Shown piece after piece: positions 1-7,143 of a stretch of DNA of 19,887 bases. The position numbers were made by a program, and so were the translations under genes. The stretch comes from Micavibrio sp. UBA1672 (GTDB lineage: Bacteria > Pseudomonadota > Alphaproteobacteria > Micavibrionales > Micavibrionaceae), in assembly GCA_002320665.1 (NCBI GenBank), contig DCKO01000040.1, positions 471 through 20,357 of the forward strand, read 5' to 3'. The notes beneath the pieces were generated by a model. It ran no database searches and was not told the origin of the DNA. It worked only from the letters and a program-made list of their open reading frames with translations. Each line of letters begins with the position of its first letter. Position 1 is the stretch's first letter.

Positions 1-242
1 ATTGGCGTTCCTGTGGTTTTACCCTCGAACACACCGGAAAGTATTTTCACCTCGTCTGGTTCGCGGCGCTGCGTTGTATGACGTGATGTGCCGGGCTTAC
101 GCGCATCAAGGAAGGTCTGGATATAGGCCTCATCCAGATCAATATTTGGTGGAACACCATCGACCACGCAGCCAATGGCTGGCCCGTGGCTCTCGCCAAA
201 GCTTGTGTATTGAAAAATATTCCCGAAATGATTACCTGACAT
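1..242 (-). CDS. aroC: chorismate synthase, N-terminal part (runs off left edge)
   Basis: Chorismate synthase makes chorismate from 5-enolpyruvylshikimate-3-phosphate, the last shared step of aromatic amino acid synthesis, using reduced FMN in the cytoplasm. Only the first 80 codons are present. The reverse strand from ATG at 242 reads MSGNHFGNIFQYTSFGESHG, then a GVPP stretch and R-K-P-G-T-S-R-H-T-T-Q-R-R-E-P-D-E, followed by SGVFEGKTTGTP. These are the N-terminal signature (GESHG) and the FMN/substrate-binding region of the family. The start lies 8 nt after the TAA stop of the thioesterase gene at 251, and an AAAGG ribosome-binding sequence sits in that gap, so the two are co-transcribed. 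The plus-strand reading across the same bases is a shadow. Identity is certain; the rest of the gene lies outside the window. Confidence 0.95.
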   Translation of the reverse strand, partial: MSGNHFGNIFQYTSFGESHGPAIGCVVDGVPPNIDLDEAYIQTFLDARKPGTSRHTTQRREPDEVKILSGVFEGKTTGTP

Positions 243-250
243 TGATGCCT

Positions 251-712
251 TTATCCTATTTTTACTTTTTCTTTTTGAGCCGATAGTGTGCCTTGCTCGA
301 TAATAGCCACAGTCAGGCGGGAAATACAAACGCGTTTGCCTGTTTTTTCTTCCTCGATATCGGTTTGCCAGACTTGTATGCGGCGACCTGTTTGCATCGG
401 CGTACAGCGCCCTATCACGTAGCCTTCCGTCACGGCGCGGATATGGTTGGCGTTGATTTCTATGCCTACGGCGCGGTGCGTATCCGGATTAATGGTCATC
501 CATGCTGCGACGCTACCCAGTGTTTCCGAGAGTACGCAAGATGCGCCGCCATGCAAAATACCAAAGGGCTGCGTTGTTCTATTATCCACGGGCATACGGG
601 CGCAAAGAAAATCCTCACCGATTTCAGTAAATTGAATGCCGATATGCTCTCCCATATTCGCATTGCGCAGACCTTCGAGATATTCAACTGTAAATTCTTT
701 GTGCCAGATCAT
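251..712 (-). CDS. hotdog-fold acyl-CoA thioesterase, MenI/EntH (PaaI) type
   Basis: This 153-residue cytoplasmic protein should hydrolyse an acyl- or aroyl-CoA/ACP thioester. It begins MIWHKEFT and carries PVDNRTTQPFGILHGGA followed by LSETLGSVAAWM, closely resembling E. coli MenI (YdiI) and EntH (YbdB). The catalytic positions match: Gln48, His54 of the HGG motif, and Glu63. The later segment GIEINANHIRAVTEG is also typical. Length is normal for the family, which works as a tetramer. The gene lies 6 nt downstream of the HEPN-like gene and 8 nt upstream of aroC, in an operon that starts with fabI. The true substrate cannot be told: MenI makes menaquinone precursors and EntH proofreads enterobactin synthesis, and neither pathway is visible here, so a general proofreading or CoA-recycling role in lipid or aromatic metabolism is equally possible. 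Confidence 0.9.
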   Translation of the reverse strand: MIWHKEFTVEYLEGLRNANMGEHIGIQFTEIGEDFLCARMPVDNRTTQPFGILHGGASCVLSETLGSVAAWMTINPDTHRAVGIEINANHIRAVTEGYVIGRCTPMQTGRRIQVWQTDIEEEKTGKRVCISRLTVAIIEQGTLSAQKEKVKIG

Positions 713-718
713 ACGCTT

Positions 719-1339
719 TTAAACCTTAACACCTGCACTTCTTGATCTTAAATCTGAAAGACCATCTGCAGGCCACTTTAAACCTGCAGCATCTTTAATG
801 GCATTCAAAATATCCAAAATATATTTTTGCACCTCTTCGGCATCTGTATCGTGCAAAGATTTCTCCCAGTCAGCTTCACCAAAAAATAAATTTGAACAAT
901 CCGCATCATATTCGTGAAAATCATCTAAAGGCATTTCTTGCATTTGCGGTCCATATTTATGCTCTTTGCCATGCGCTAAAGCATCTCTAAAACTTTTCAG
1001 TTTTTTAATTTCAGTTAAATCTTTTTGTAGATTGAATTTTTTAAGCAACATCTTACACTTTTCCAACGGAGGCTTTCTCTCCAATAAAGGATACTCCACA
1101 TCATAAAGTTCGCTTAAAGCATAATTGAGGTAAGCCTCAAACCACAAAAACATAAACACAAGACCAGATGCCTTAAATTGCCTCCACCCCTCCACTTTTC
1201 GTGGATCAAATTCAGATGAGCTTTGGTCTCCGAAATTGTAACGACGTTCGGCCTCTTCAAGCTGCAATAAAAAAGCTTGTCGCAAAAACTGATAAGGCCA
1301 CATTATCCTTTCTTCAGAGAACTCTGCACTTTTAGTCAA
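719..1339 (-). CDS. HEPN-like protein of unknown function
   Basis: A 206-residue mostly helical, charged protein with no signal peptide. Residues about 60-75 (FMFLWFEAYLNYAL) and the later FRDALAHGKE contain an R-x4-H motif (Arg-Asp-Ala-Leu-Ala-His), the hallmark of HEPN-domain ribonucleases and related abortive-infection proteins. Family membership is inferred from this motif and the helical layout only. The listed start is a TTG whose last bases overlap the fabI stop (TTGA), with AAGGA 9 nt upstream. An in-frame ATG at 1303 follows GAAAGGATA and is a possible alternative. Codon use is more AT-rich than in fabI and aroC, suggesting later insertion between fabI and the thioesterase gene. No nucleotidyltransferase (MNT) partner is adjacent, so a classical HEPN/MNT toxin-antitoxin pair is not supported. 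Function unknown. Confidence 0.75.
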   Translation of the reverse strand: MTKSAEFSEERIMWPYQFLRQAFLLQLEEAERRYNFGDQSSSEFDPRKVEGWRQFKASGLVFMFLWFEAYLNYALSELYDVEYPLLERKPPLEKCKMLLKKFNLQKDLTEIKKLKSFRDALAHGKEHKYGPQMQEMPLDDFHEYDADCSNLFFGEADWEKSLHDTDAEEVQKYILDILNAIKDAAGLKWPADGLSDLRSRSAGVKV

Positions 1340-2190
1340 GCTGCTTCATCCTTACCCTTAGGCTTCATGCTTGCCAGTAATTCGGCTGTTTCAGCTACAG
1401 AATCAACGGCCAGCATCCCAACGGTGTGATAGCCGCTATCGACATGCATTACTTCGCCGGTTACGCCGCTACCGAGGTCAGAGAGCAAGAATAGCCCTGC
1501 GCGGCCGACATCTTCGGTTGTCACGTTACGTTTTAGCGGCGCGTTTAGCTCATTCCATTTCAGGATAAAGCGGAAATCTCCAATACCGCTGGCGGCAAGT
1601 GTTTTGATTGGACCAGCAGAAATCGCATTCACGCGGATATTATCCTTACCCAGATCAGCTGCCAAATAGCGTACAGAAGCCTCTAGCGCGGCCTTTGCCA
1701 CGCCCATCACGTTATAATGCGGCATAACTTGCTCTGCGCCGTAATAGGTTAGCGTTAGAAGAGAACCACCTTCGCTCATCAACGGCACAGCGCGCTGTGC
1801 TACGGCGGTGAAGGAATAAACCGAGATATCCATTGTGCGCAAGAAATTATCGCGGCTGGTGTTCAGATACATGCCGTCGAGCTCGTTTTTGTCTGAAAAT
1901 GCGATAGCATGAACAACGAAATCTATTTGTCCCCACTCTTCTTCCAGAGTTTTAAAGGCAGAATCAATGCTGTTTTCATCTGTAACATCACAAGGCACAA
2001 CTATCTTGGACCCCACACGCTCAGCCAAAGGACGCACGCGTTTTTCCAAGGCTTCACCCTGATAGGTAAAGGCAAGCTCTGCTCCGTTTTGTGCGGCGGC
2101 CTCTGCAATTCCCCATGCTATCGAACGGTCATTTGCCACGCCCATTACAAGACCGCGCTTTCCTTTTAAAAAATCACTCTTCATATCCAT
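1336..2190 (-). CDS. fabI: enoyl-[acyl-carrier-protein] reductase (NADH), FabI type
   Basis: FabI reduces trans-2-enoyl-ACP to acyl-ACP with NADH, completing each cycle of fatty-acid elongation in the cytoplasm. The 284-residue protein is a divergent short-chain dehydrogenase. It has the nucleotide-binding segment GVANDRSIAWGIA (about 17-29), the catalytic set Tyr149, Tyr159 and Lys166 in TYYGAEQVMPHYNVMGVAK (Y-x6-K spacing as in E. coli Tyr156/Lys163), and the conserved RVNAISAGPIKTLAASGI loop that covers the substrate and binds triclosan-type inhibitors. The C-terminal VTGEVMHVDSGYH is typical, with a longer tail than E. coli. ATG at 2190 and ATG at 2184 are both possible starts; neither has a strong ribosome-binding site. 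It heads the minus-strand operon with the HEPN-like, thioesterase and aroC genes. Confidence 0.97.
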   Translation of the reverse strand: MDMKSDFLKGKRGLVMGVANDRSIAWGIAEAAAQNGAELAFTYQGEALEKRVRPLAERVGSKIVVPCDVTDENSIDSAFKTLEEEWGQIDFVVHAIAFSDKNELDGMYLNTSRDNFLRTMDISVYSFTAVAQRAVPLMSEGGSLLTLTYYGAEQVMPHYNVMGVAKAALEASVRYLAADLGKDNIRVNAISAGPIKTLAASGIGDFRFILKWNELNAPLKRNVTTEDVGRAGLFLLSDLGSGVTGEVMHVDSGYHTVGMLAVDSVAETAELLASMKPKGKDEAA

Positions 2191-2280
2191 CGTATTTTAA
2201 TTTCCATTTTGGGGATTATTTTTATTACCAAGCTTCTATCCTACACATTTAAGGTCGTTCGTCTAGTATATAGCCTGTTT

Positions 2281-2308
2281 TTGAAATAGATTTTTTTTGT
2301 TATATTAA
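2281..2308 (+). promoter_or_regulatory. candidate sigma70-type promoter for the 2361 gene
   Basis: TTGAAA at 2281-2286 and TATTAA at 2303-2308 are separated by 16 nt in an AT-rich divergent spacer between fabI and the gene at 2361. The match is moderate and there is no clear ribosome-binding site before the downstream ATG, so this is a weak prediction. Confidence 0.3.
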
Positions 2309-2360
2309 TAACATTTCCTGTTGTGTTGCCTCGCATCTTTTAACAGTCCGGTTTTTATTT

Positions 2361-3818
2361 ATGAGCATTGATAATAAAATTGCCAATCATACCTGTAATG
2401 TCATACGCAGATTGTTGGATCCTGTGATCTCGGATTTGACGATGTTGTTTATTGTGCATGGCGAGCATGAACGCCAAAAGCAATTTGCAAAACAAACGCA
2501 TTTTATCCAAGAGCATCCATGCGGAGATCAAGTTATGCGATATTTTCAGGCCAATCCGGAGATCCTGAAAGCCAATAGATCTATGTTTTGTGGTCTAGCG
2601 AAAACAAAAACTCCGGGCTTTTTTGGTTTTTTAAAATCGGATGCTTCTTTGGCAGTTTGCTTTTTGAACTATGATCGGTTTTCTTCGGAAGAATATTTCA
2701 AAAACCATGTCTTGCACCTCACTTGGCATGCTTATGCTCTTTATAGTGATCTTAAAAACGAAGATGTTGCCTTATATGAGTATTCAAATCCTAAAAATAA
2801 AAACAGCCTTATTCTCCCTTCACTGGATAAGAATGAATTACAACACCGCAACTTGATGGCTGATATTTTTTCTGCCAGCATTCAAAACCTACAAGGGAAA
2901 AAAGTTGCCCCATCTACCTTAGCGGCGCAGAGACTGGAAAGCACGCTCAATAAGGTGGATGGTTATATAGCCGAAAACTTCCCTTTTATTATTGCACTTG
3001 AAACACTTGAACATGCTTTGGAGTCTTATAATCACGAAAAAGACAGAAAGAAGGGAAATACAGCCCTCAGATCAATTGAGATAACCAAGACGACAGGCAA
3101 AACCTTTTCCATACAATCTGCCGCACAATGGTCTGGTTTTAGCTATCCTGCACAACATATGGCATGGTGCAACTTTGATCCAGAAACGGTTCTTGGTGCT
3201 GCTATCTACACGAATGAAAACACTTATGTGCGATCCATTGCCGATATCGTGGCAGAGCGCATGAATATCAAGCCTAAAATGATCTCAAACTTTGGTGATT
3301 TTAATCCCTTTACAGAATTTGAGGTCAACCAAAGAACACATAAAAAGAATACTGATTCACAATTCGATACATTAATCAGAAAAATTCAAGCCCCCAGAGA
3401 TTGCATGGTTTTATTAGAAGAAGCACGACTTCAGAATGAAAAAATTCTGACGGGCAACCCCGTTGGCTGGTGTGCTCATTCAATTATTTCAGTTGTTAAG
3501 GCTTTGCAGGCCAATGATACAGAAGAATTTGATGATGCACTTACTGAAAGGATGCTGGAATTATTCCAAGAGGAACAAATGACCCTTGATTTCCAGATTA
3601 TCAATAATTTTGCAAAAAAATGTTTTGAAATCAGACGCACTGGAGAAACTATGCCTCTGGATAATATTGAAAATATCAAAGATAGGCATCCAGAATTCAG
3701 CAGCATCTGTAATTCTGTAATATATATCAGAGATTTGAATGATGATATCGATTCCGCCCTCAAGGAACAGAAAAAGGGTATTTCCTCTTTTACCAATACA
3801 CACAACCTAAAAGGATAA
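2361..3818 (+). CDS. uncharacterised 485-residue soluble protein
   Basis: I do not recognise this protein. It has no signal peptide or membrane segment and looks cytoplasmic. Visible landmarks are a His-rich helix-like stretch HVLHLTWHAYALYSDL (about 116-131), a run AAQWSGFSYPAQHMAWCNFD followed by PETVLGAAIYTNENTYVRSIADIVAE in the middle, and a charged C-terminal third ending in a polar tail. There is no HExxH, Walker, Rossmann or other motif that I can assign. The open frame is intact with consistent coding character, although AT-richer than the neighbouring fabI and pdxH. ATG at 2361 is the first start; no good ribosome-binding site precedes it. It is transcribed alone, divergent from fabI, and ends at the hairpin at 3820-3843. 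Confidence 0.8.
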   Translation: MSIDNKIANHTCNVIRRLLDPVISDLTMLFIVHGEHERQKQFAKQTHFIQEHPCGDQVMRYFQANPEILKANRSMFCGLAKTKTPGFFGFLKSDASLAVCFLNYDRFSSEEYFKNHVLHLTWHAYALYSDLKNEDVALYEYSNPKNKNSLILPSLDKNELQHRNLMADIFSASIQNLQGKKVAPSTLAAQRLESTLNKVDGYIAENFPFIIALETLEHALESYNHEKDRKKGNTALRSIEITKTTGKTFSIQSAAQWSGFSYPAQHMAWCNFDPETVLGAAIYTNENTYVRSIADIVAERMNIKPKMISNFGDFNPFTEFEVNQRTHKKNTDSQFDTLIRKIQAPRDCMVLLEEARLQNEKILTGNPVGWCAHSIISVVKALQANDTEEFDDALTERMLELFQEEQMTLDFQIINNFAKKCFEIRRTGETMPLDNIENIKDRHPEFSSICNSVIYIRDLNDDIDSALKEQKKGISSFTNTHNLKG

Positions 3819-3819
3819 A

Positions 3820-3843
3820 CGGCTCGAATCTGCCTTCGAGCCG
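3820..3843. terminator. bidirectional hairpin terminator between convergent genes
   Basis: A perfect 9-bp stem (CGGCTCGAA at 3820-3828, TTCGAGCCG at 3835-3843) with a 6-nt loop lies immediately after the stop at 3818. On the minus strand the stem is followed directly by TTTATCCTTTT. On the plus strand a T-run comes about 15 nt later. It can therefore end both the 2361 gene and the convergent lipoprotein gene, more convincingly the latter. Confidence 0.75.
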
Positions 3844-3872
3844 CTCATATAATTATAACTTTTTAATTAAGC

Positions 3873-4352
3873 CTAGCTGTTTACGATTTCCCAACTGCCA
3901 TCCGGTCTTTGGCAAGCTTGTCCATAGCCGACTTCTTCTTTGCCATCAATGTAGATTGTTTGCTGGAATTCGCGGCAATATCTTCCGCTAGCGGAATAGC
4001 CATCACGCGTAGCCGTCACGCTGCCGTAATTTCCTGAATCTGGATTATTCCATGAAACAGGTTCGCCAATGGGTGCGGTTTGTGCCTGATAAGTTGCATT
4101 ACCAAGGGCTGCACGGTCAGCTCTGTCCAGAGATTTACCGATTTCGCTACCGACCAAGGCACCGATCAGAACACCAGCGCCTGTCGCCCAAAGTTGACCG
4201 GATCCATCGCCGATTTTTGACCCCAATATACCGCCCAGAACAGCGCCACCGCCTGCTCCTATTAATTCTTTGTTTCCCCGACCTTGCGTCATTTGACAAG
4301 CCGTCAAGCCAAGTGTTGAAATCATCATTAATAATAATGCTATTTTTTTCAT
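3873..4352 (-). CDS. glycine-zipper outer-membrane lipoprotein, 17 kDa surface antigen / RT0821 type
   Basis: A 159-residue lipoprotein. The N-terminal hydrophobic signal ends in a lipobox LTAC with the lipidated Cys at 19, so it should be attached to the outer membrane. A glycine zipper (GAGGGAVLGGILGSKIG and GAGVLIGALVGSEIG, about 32-66) forms two short membrane-associated helices, and the C-terminal domain with YCREFQQTIYIDGKEEVGYG is the typical rickettsial 17 kDa antigen / RT0821 surface-protein module. Roles of the family in envelope stability or surface antigenicity are not well defined. A strong ribosome-binding site (GAAAGG, 8 nt spacing) precedes the ATG, and part of it pairs into a palindrome at 4365-4380. 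It is divergent from pdxH and convergent with the 2361 gene. Confidence 0.9.
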   Translation of the reverse strand: MKKIALLLMMISTLGLTACQMTQGRGNKELIGAGGGAVLGGILGSKIGDGSGQLWATGAGVLIGALVGSEIGKSLDRADRAALGNATYQAQTAPIGEPVSWNNPDSGNYGSVTATRDGYSASGRYCREFQQTIYIDGKEEVGYGQACQRPDGSWEIVNS

Positions 4353-4364
4353 GTTATATACCTT

Positions 4365-4380
4365 TCACTTTTAAAAGTGA
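4365..4380. repeat. perfect 16-nt palindrome in the lipoprotein leader
   Basis: TCACTTTTAAAAGTGA is a perfect palindrome directly before the lipoprotein ribosome-binding site; its last two bases are the first two of GAAAGG. It could be an operator or an RNA hairpin (6-bp stem, TTAA loop) that partly hides the ribosome-binding site. Nothing in the sequence identifies a binding protein. Confidence 0.5.
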
Positions 4381-4403
4381 TAAAACGAACATAGATCAAG
4401 CCG

Positions 4404-4425
4404 TTATATAAAGTTTTTTATATAA
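4404..4425. repeat. AT-rich inverted repeat in the lipoprotein/pdxH spacer
   Basis: TTATATAAA (4404-4412) and TTTATATAA (4417-4425) form a 9-bp inverted repeat with a 4-nt loop in the divergent spacer. All pairs are A-T, so it may be an operator or overlapping minus-strand -10 elements rather than a stable hairpin. Confidence 0.45.
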
Positions 4426-4462
4426 GACGACTTTCATAGATGGTATTCGACACCAAAGACAC

Positions 4463-4468
4463 TATAAT
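4463..4468 (+). promoter_or_regulatory. -10 element of the probable pdxH promoter
   Basis: A perfect TATAAT lies 37 nt upstream of the pdxH ATG, in a suitable position for a short leader. No good -35 hexamer is seen 16-18 nt upstream, so an activator may be needed or the element may be fortuitous. Confidence 0.45.
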
Positions 4469-4505
4469 TACAAGCACAGAGTTTAAAAAATAGGATGATA
4501 ATATT

Positions 4506-5099
4506 ATGGATAGCCTTCCTGATGACCCGTTTGCTCTTTTTAATGAATGGTTTGAGCAAGCCAAAAAAAGTGAAATAAATGATCCAAATGCTATGGCTTT
4601 GGCGACATGCACGAAAGATGGCAAGCCCAGTGTCAGGATGATTTTGCTTAAAGATTTCGGAGAAAAAGGGTTTAAGTTTCATACAAATGCCGAAAGCCAA
4701 AAAGGCCATGAACTGGATGAAAATGCCCATGCTGCGCTGTGCTTTCATTGGAAGACTTTGCGTAAACAAGTCAGGATTGAAGGCCGCGTGATCATGGCCC
4801 CAATTGAAGAAGCAGATGAGTATTACAAAGACCGTCCTTATATGCGAAAAATCGGGGCGCATGCCTCGGCGCAATCGAGACCACTGGAAAGTCGTGAGCA
4901 TCTTGAACAAAAACTTGAAGAGCTACAGAAGCAATATCCAGAAGGCTCTGATATTCCAAGGCCATCCTATTGGGTTGGCTATTATGTTGTGCCGGAGAAA
5001 ATCGAGTTTTGGTGGGATAATCCAGATCGCCTGCATGATCGTATAGCCTACAGCAAAGCTCCTAATGGTGAATGGACACAAAAACGGCTCTACCCTTGA
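4506..5099 (+). CDS. pdxH: pyridoxamine/pyridoxine 5'-phosphate oxidase
   Basis: PdxH oxidises pyridoxine or pyridoxamine 5'-phosphate to pyridoxal 5'-phosphate with FMN and oxygen, the last step of vitamin B6 synthesis and salvage. The 197-residue protein has family features in order: DPFALFNEWFEQA near the N terminus, SVRMILLKDFGEKGFKFHTN (FMN-binding strand region), ALCFHWKTLRKQVRIEG, and a C-terminal RPSYWVGYYVVPEKIEFW followed by RLHDRIAY and W-x-x-x-RLYP, the diagnostic C-terminal segment. Length is normal. AGGA lies 10 nt before the ATG. The product supplies the cofactor needed by the 5-aminolevulinate synthase encoded further right, although the two genes are not in one operon. Its stop codon overlaps the -35 of the predicted htpG promoter. 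Confidence 0.97.
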   Translation: MDSLPDDPFALFNEWFEQAKKSEINDPNAMALATCTKDGKPSVRMILLKDFGEKGFKFHTNAESQKGHELDENAHAALCFHWKTLRKQVRIEGRVIMAPIEEADEYYKDRPYMRKIGAHASAQSRPLESREHLEQKLEELQKQYPEGSDIPRPSYWVGYYVVPEKIEFWWDNPDRLHDRIAYSKAPNGEWTQKRLYP

Positions 5100-5122
5100 A
5101 TTCTTGGCCATAAGTGCTATAT
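5095..5122 (+). promoter_or_regulatory. candidate RpoH (heat-shock) promoter for htpG
   Basis: CTTGAA at 5095-5100 overlaps the pdxH stop codon and is followed after 16 nt by CTATAT at 5117-5122, about 40 nt before the htpG ATG. This matches the CTTG...CyTATnT pattern described for alphaproteobacterial RpoH promoters. It also resembles a sigma70 promoter, so the heat-shock assignment is inference supported by the identity of the downstream gene. Confidence 0.5.
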
Positions 5123-5162
5123 ATTTTCGCCTTGCAACTAATTGTATAAAGGAGTTTAGCCG

Positions 5163-7115
5163 ATGAGCGCACAAGAAAAAGTACAGGATCAGGAAAAAAA
5201 TTATGATCAGGGCTTCAGCGCGGATGTATCGCGTTTGCTGGATATTGTTGCGAATGCCCTTTATACAAACCACGATATTTTCTTGCGGGAGCTTATCTCC
5301 AATGCAGCTGATGCATGTGATCGTTTGCGCTATGATGCCATTACGAACCCCGATCTGACGAAAGATAATCCTGATTTTCGTATTTGCACATATAAAGACA
5401 CAACAAATCGAACCGTGACTGTCGTTGATAACGGAATTGGTATGGATGATGCCGAATTGGCTGAAAACCTTGGTACCATTGCCAAATCCGGCACAGCAGC
5501 TCTGATGGAACAACTGAAGGCCTCAAAGTCTGAAACCGGTGATAAGCTTAAGCTGATCGGGCAATTTGGCGTTGGCTTTTATGCAGGCTTTATGGTGGCC
5601 CATAAAATTGAAGTGGTTAGCCGTAAAGCAGGTAGTGATAAAATCTTTACGTGGGAATCTGATGGCGCTAGCGGCTTTATCGTGCGTGAGGCTAGCGAGA
5701 TTGAAGCAGCTAGACTGGATGGTGCGCGCGGCACAGCCATTACACTATATATAAAGGATGAAGCTTGCGAATTCCTGATTGATAAGAAAATCGAAGATAC
5801 TGTAAAATTATATTCTGATCATATCGAAGTGCCGATTTATCTGGGCGCGCCCGCTATGGTTTCCCAAGATAGTGGGGCAGAGCCGCTAAATAATTCGGCA
5901 GCGCTTTGGATGCGCTCGCCTTCCGAGATTACGGATGAAGAATATACAAATTTCTATACGCATATCGGTCAAACAATTGATGAGCCGATCATGACCAGCC
6001 ATTGGCATGCAGAAGGCAAGATTGATTTTACGTCCCTACTCTTTATTCCGACACTACGCCCTTGGGATTTATTTGACCCGTCCCGTAAACGTTTTGTAAA
6101 ACTCTATATTCGCCGTGTCTTTATCACGGATGACCTAGAAGGTCTTATGTATCCTTGGCTGCGCTTTGTGCGCGGCATTATTGATAGTGAAGATTTGCCA
6201 CTGAATATCAGCCGCGAGACCTTGCAATATAATCCGGTTGTTGAAAAAATCCGTAGCGCTGTTGCTCGTAAGATTTTGAGCGATCTGGATAAACTCTCCC
6301 GCAATGATGAGCCTGCGTTTATTACCTTTTGGGGACAATTTGGTGCGGCGATCAAGGAAGGACTTTATGATGCGGCGGAGCATCAGGCAGCCATTTTGAA
6401 AATATGCCGTTTTTATTCGACCCATGATAATGGCGACAAGTTGGTTTCGCTTGAACAATATGTCGAGCGTATGAAAGACGGGCAGGATAAGATTTATTAT
6501 TTGAGCGGTGAAAACCTTGAAAACGTTAAAAACAGCCCGCAGCTTGAGGGATTCCGTTCCCGTGATATCGAGGTTTTATACTTCACCGATACGATTGATG
6601 ATTTCTGGCTACAGAGTGTTTTGGATTATAAAGGCCATAAGTTTCAGTCTATCACACGTGGTGACGTTGATTTTGATAAATTCGATGATGATAAGGCGGA
6701 CGCTGAATCTTCTGACAAGACGAAAGAGAAACAAGAAAAAGCCTCACCTGATGTTTCTGCCCTAATTACTTCTATGCAAGATATCTTGAAAGACAAGGTT
6801 CATAATGTCCGTAAATCAAAGCGTCTAAAGGATTCTGCTGTATGTTTGGTTGCACCGGATGAAGCCGTAGATATGCATATGGAGCGTGTTTTGAAGGTTA
6901 ATCAGAAATATAATGCCAATACAAAACCCGTACTTGAAATAAATCCGAGCCACCCCTTGATCATAAAACTCTCGAAAAAAGCAGAAAACAAAGAAGATAT
7001 AAAAGACCTTGCCTTTTTGCTGCTGGATCAAGCGCACATCATTCAGGGAAATGAACTAGAAAACCCTAGTGAGTTTGCACGCAGAATGTCTGATATCATG
7101 AAAAATATTTTGTAA
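5163..7115 (+). CDS. htpG: Hsp90-family molecular chaperone HtpG
   Basis: HtpG is the bacterial Hsp90, an ATP-driven dimeric chaperone of the cytoplasm. The 650-residue protein has the full three-domain layout. The N-terminal GHKL ATPase carries the catalytic Glu43 and Asn47 in LRELISNAADACDRLR, the DNGIGM loop (89-94), and the ATP lid GTIAKSGT plus GQFGVGFYAGFMV. The middle domain contains PLNISRETLQ with the ATP-contacting Arg. A charged linker (about 515-535) precedes the C-terminal dimerisation domain ending in SEFARRMSDIMKNIL. AAAGGAG 8 nt before the ATG is an excellent ribosome-binding site. The gene lies 63 nt after pdxH, with its own probable heat-shock promoter; some readthrough from pdxH is possible. 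Confidence 0.98.
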   Translation: MSAQEKVQDQEKNYDQGFSADVSRLLDIVANALYTNHDIFLRELISNAADACDRLRYDAITNPDLTKDNPDFRICTYKDTTNRTVTVVDNGIGMDDAELAENLGTIAKSGTAALMEQLKASKSETGDKLKLIGQFGVGFYAGFMVAHKIEVVSRKAGSDKIFTWESDGASGFIVREASEIEAARLDGARGTAITLYIKDEACEFLIDKKIEDTVKLYSDHIEVPIYLGAPAMVSQDSGAEPLNNSAALWMRSPSEITDEEYTNFYTHIGQTIDEPIMTSHWHAEGKIDFTSLLFIPTLRPWDLFDPSRKRFVKLYIRRVFITDDLEGLMYPWLRFVRGIIDSEDLPLNISRETLQYNPVVEKIRSAVARKILSDLDKLSRNDEPAFITFWGQFGAAIKEGLYDAAEHQAAILKICRFYSTHDNGDKLVSLEQYVERMKDGQDKIYYLSGENLENVKNSPQLEGFRSRDIEVLYFTDTIDDFWLQSVLDYKGHKFQSITRGDVDFDKFDDDKADAESSDKTKEKQEKASPDVSALITSMQDILKDKVHNVRKSKRLKDSAVCLVAPDEAVDMHMERVLKVNQKYNANTKPVLEINPSHPLIIKLSKKAENKEDIKDLAFLLLDQAHIIQGNELENPSEFARRMSDIMKNIL

Positions 7116-7117
7116 AA

Positions 7118-7132
7118 GCCTGTTGTGCAGGC
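7118..7132 (-). terminator. hairpin terminator for the 7144-8454 gene
   Basis: GCCTG (7118-7122) and CAGGC (7128-7132) form a 5-bp stem with a 5-nt loop. On the minus strand it is followed by TTTTACAAAATATTTTT, so it fits as terminator of the minus-strand gene. On the plus strand the downstream T-run is weak, so it is only a poor stop for htpG. Confidence 0.5.
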
Positions 7133-7143
7133 GTTAATTACGA

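Noticed and set aside
2..286. Plus-strand open frame at the left edge
   Set aside because: It is antisense to aroC, whose N-terminal signature reads clearly on the minus strand; the plus product has no family features.
293..745. 150-codon plus-strand frame opposite the thioesterase gene
   Set aside because: The minus-strand product has all MenI/EntH catalytic residues; the plus frame is a shadow.
719..1339. HEPN/MNT toxin-antitoxin operon
   Set aside because: The HEPN-like protein has no adjacent nucleotidyltransferase gene; neighbours are fabI and a thioesterase.
4923..5513. 196-codon minus-strand frame across the pdxH/htpG junction
   Set aside because: It is antisense to two well-defined genes and to the htpG ribosome-binding site, and its product is compositionally odd (Ile/Cys-rich).
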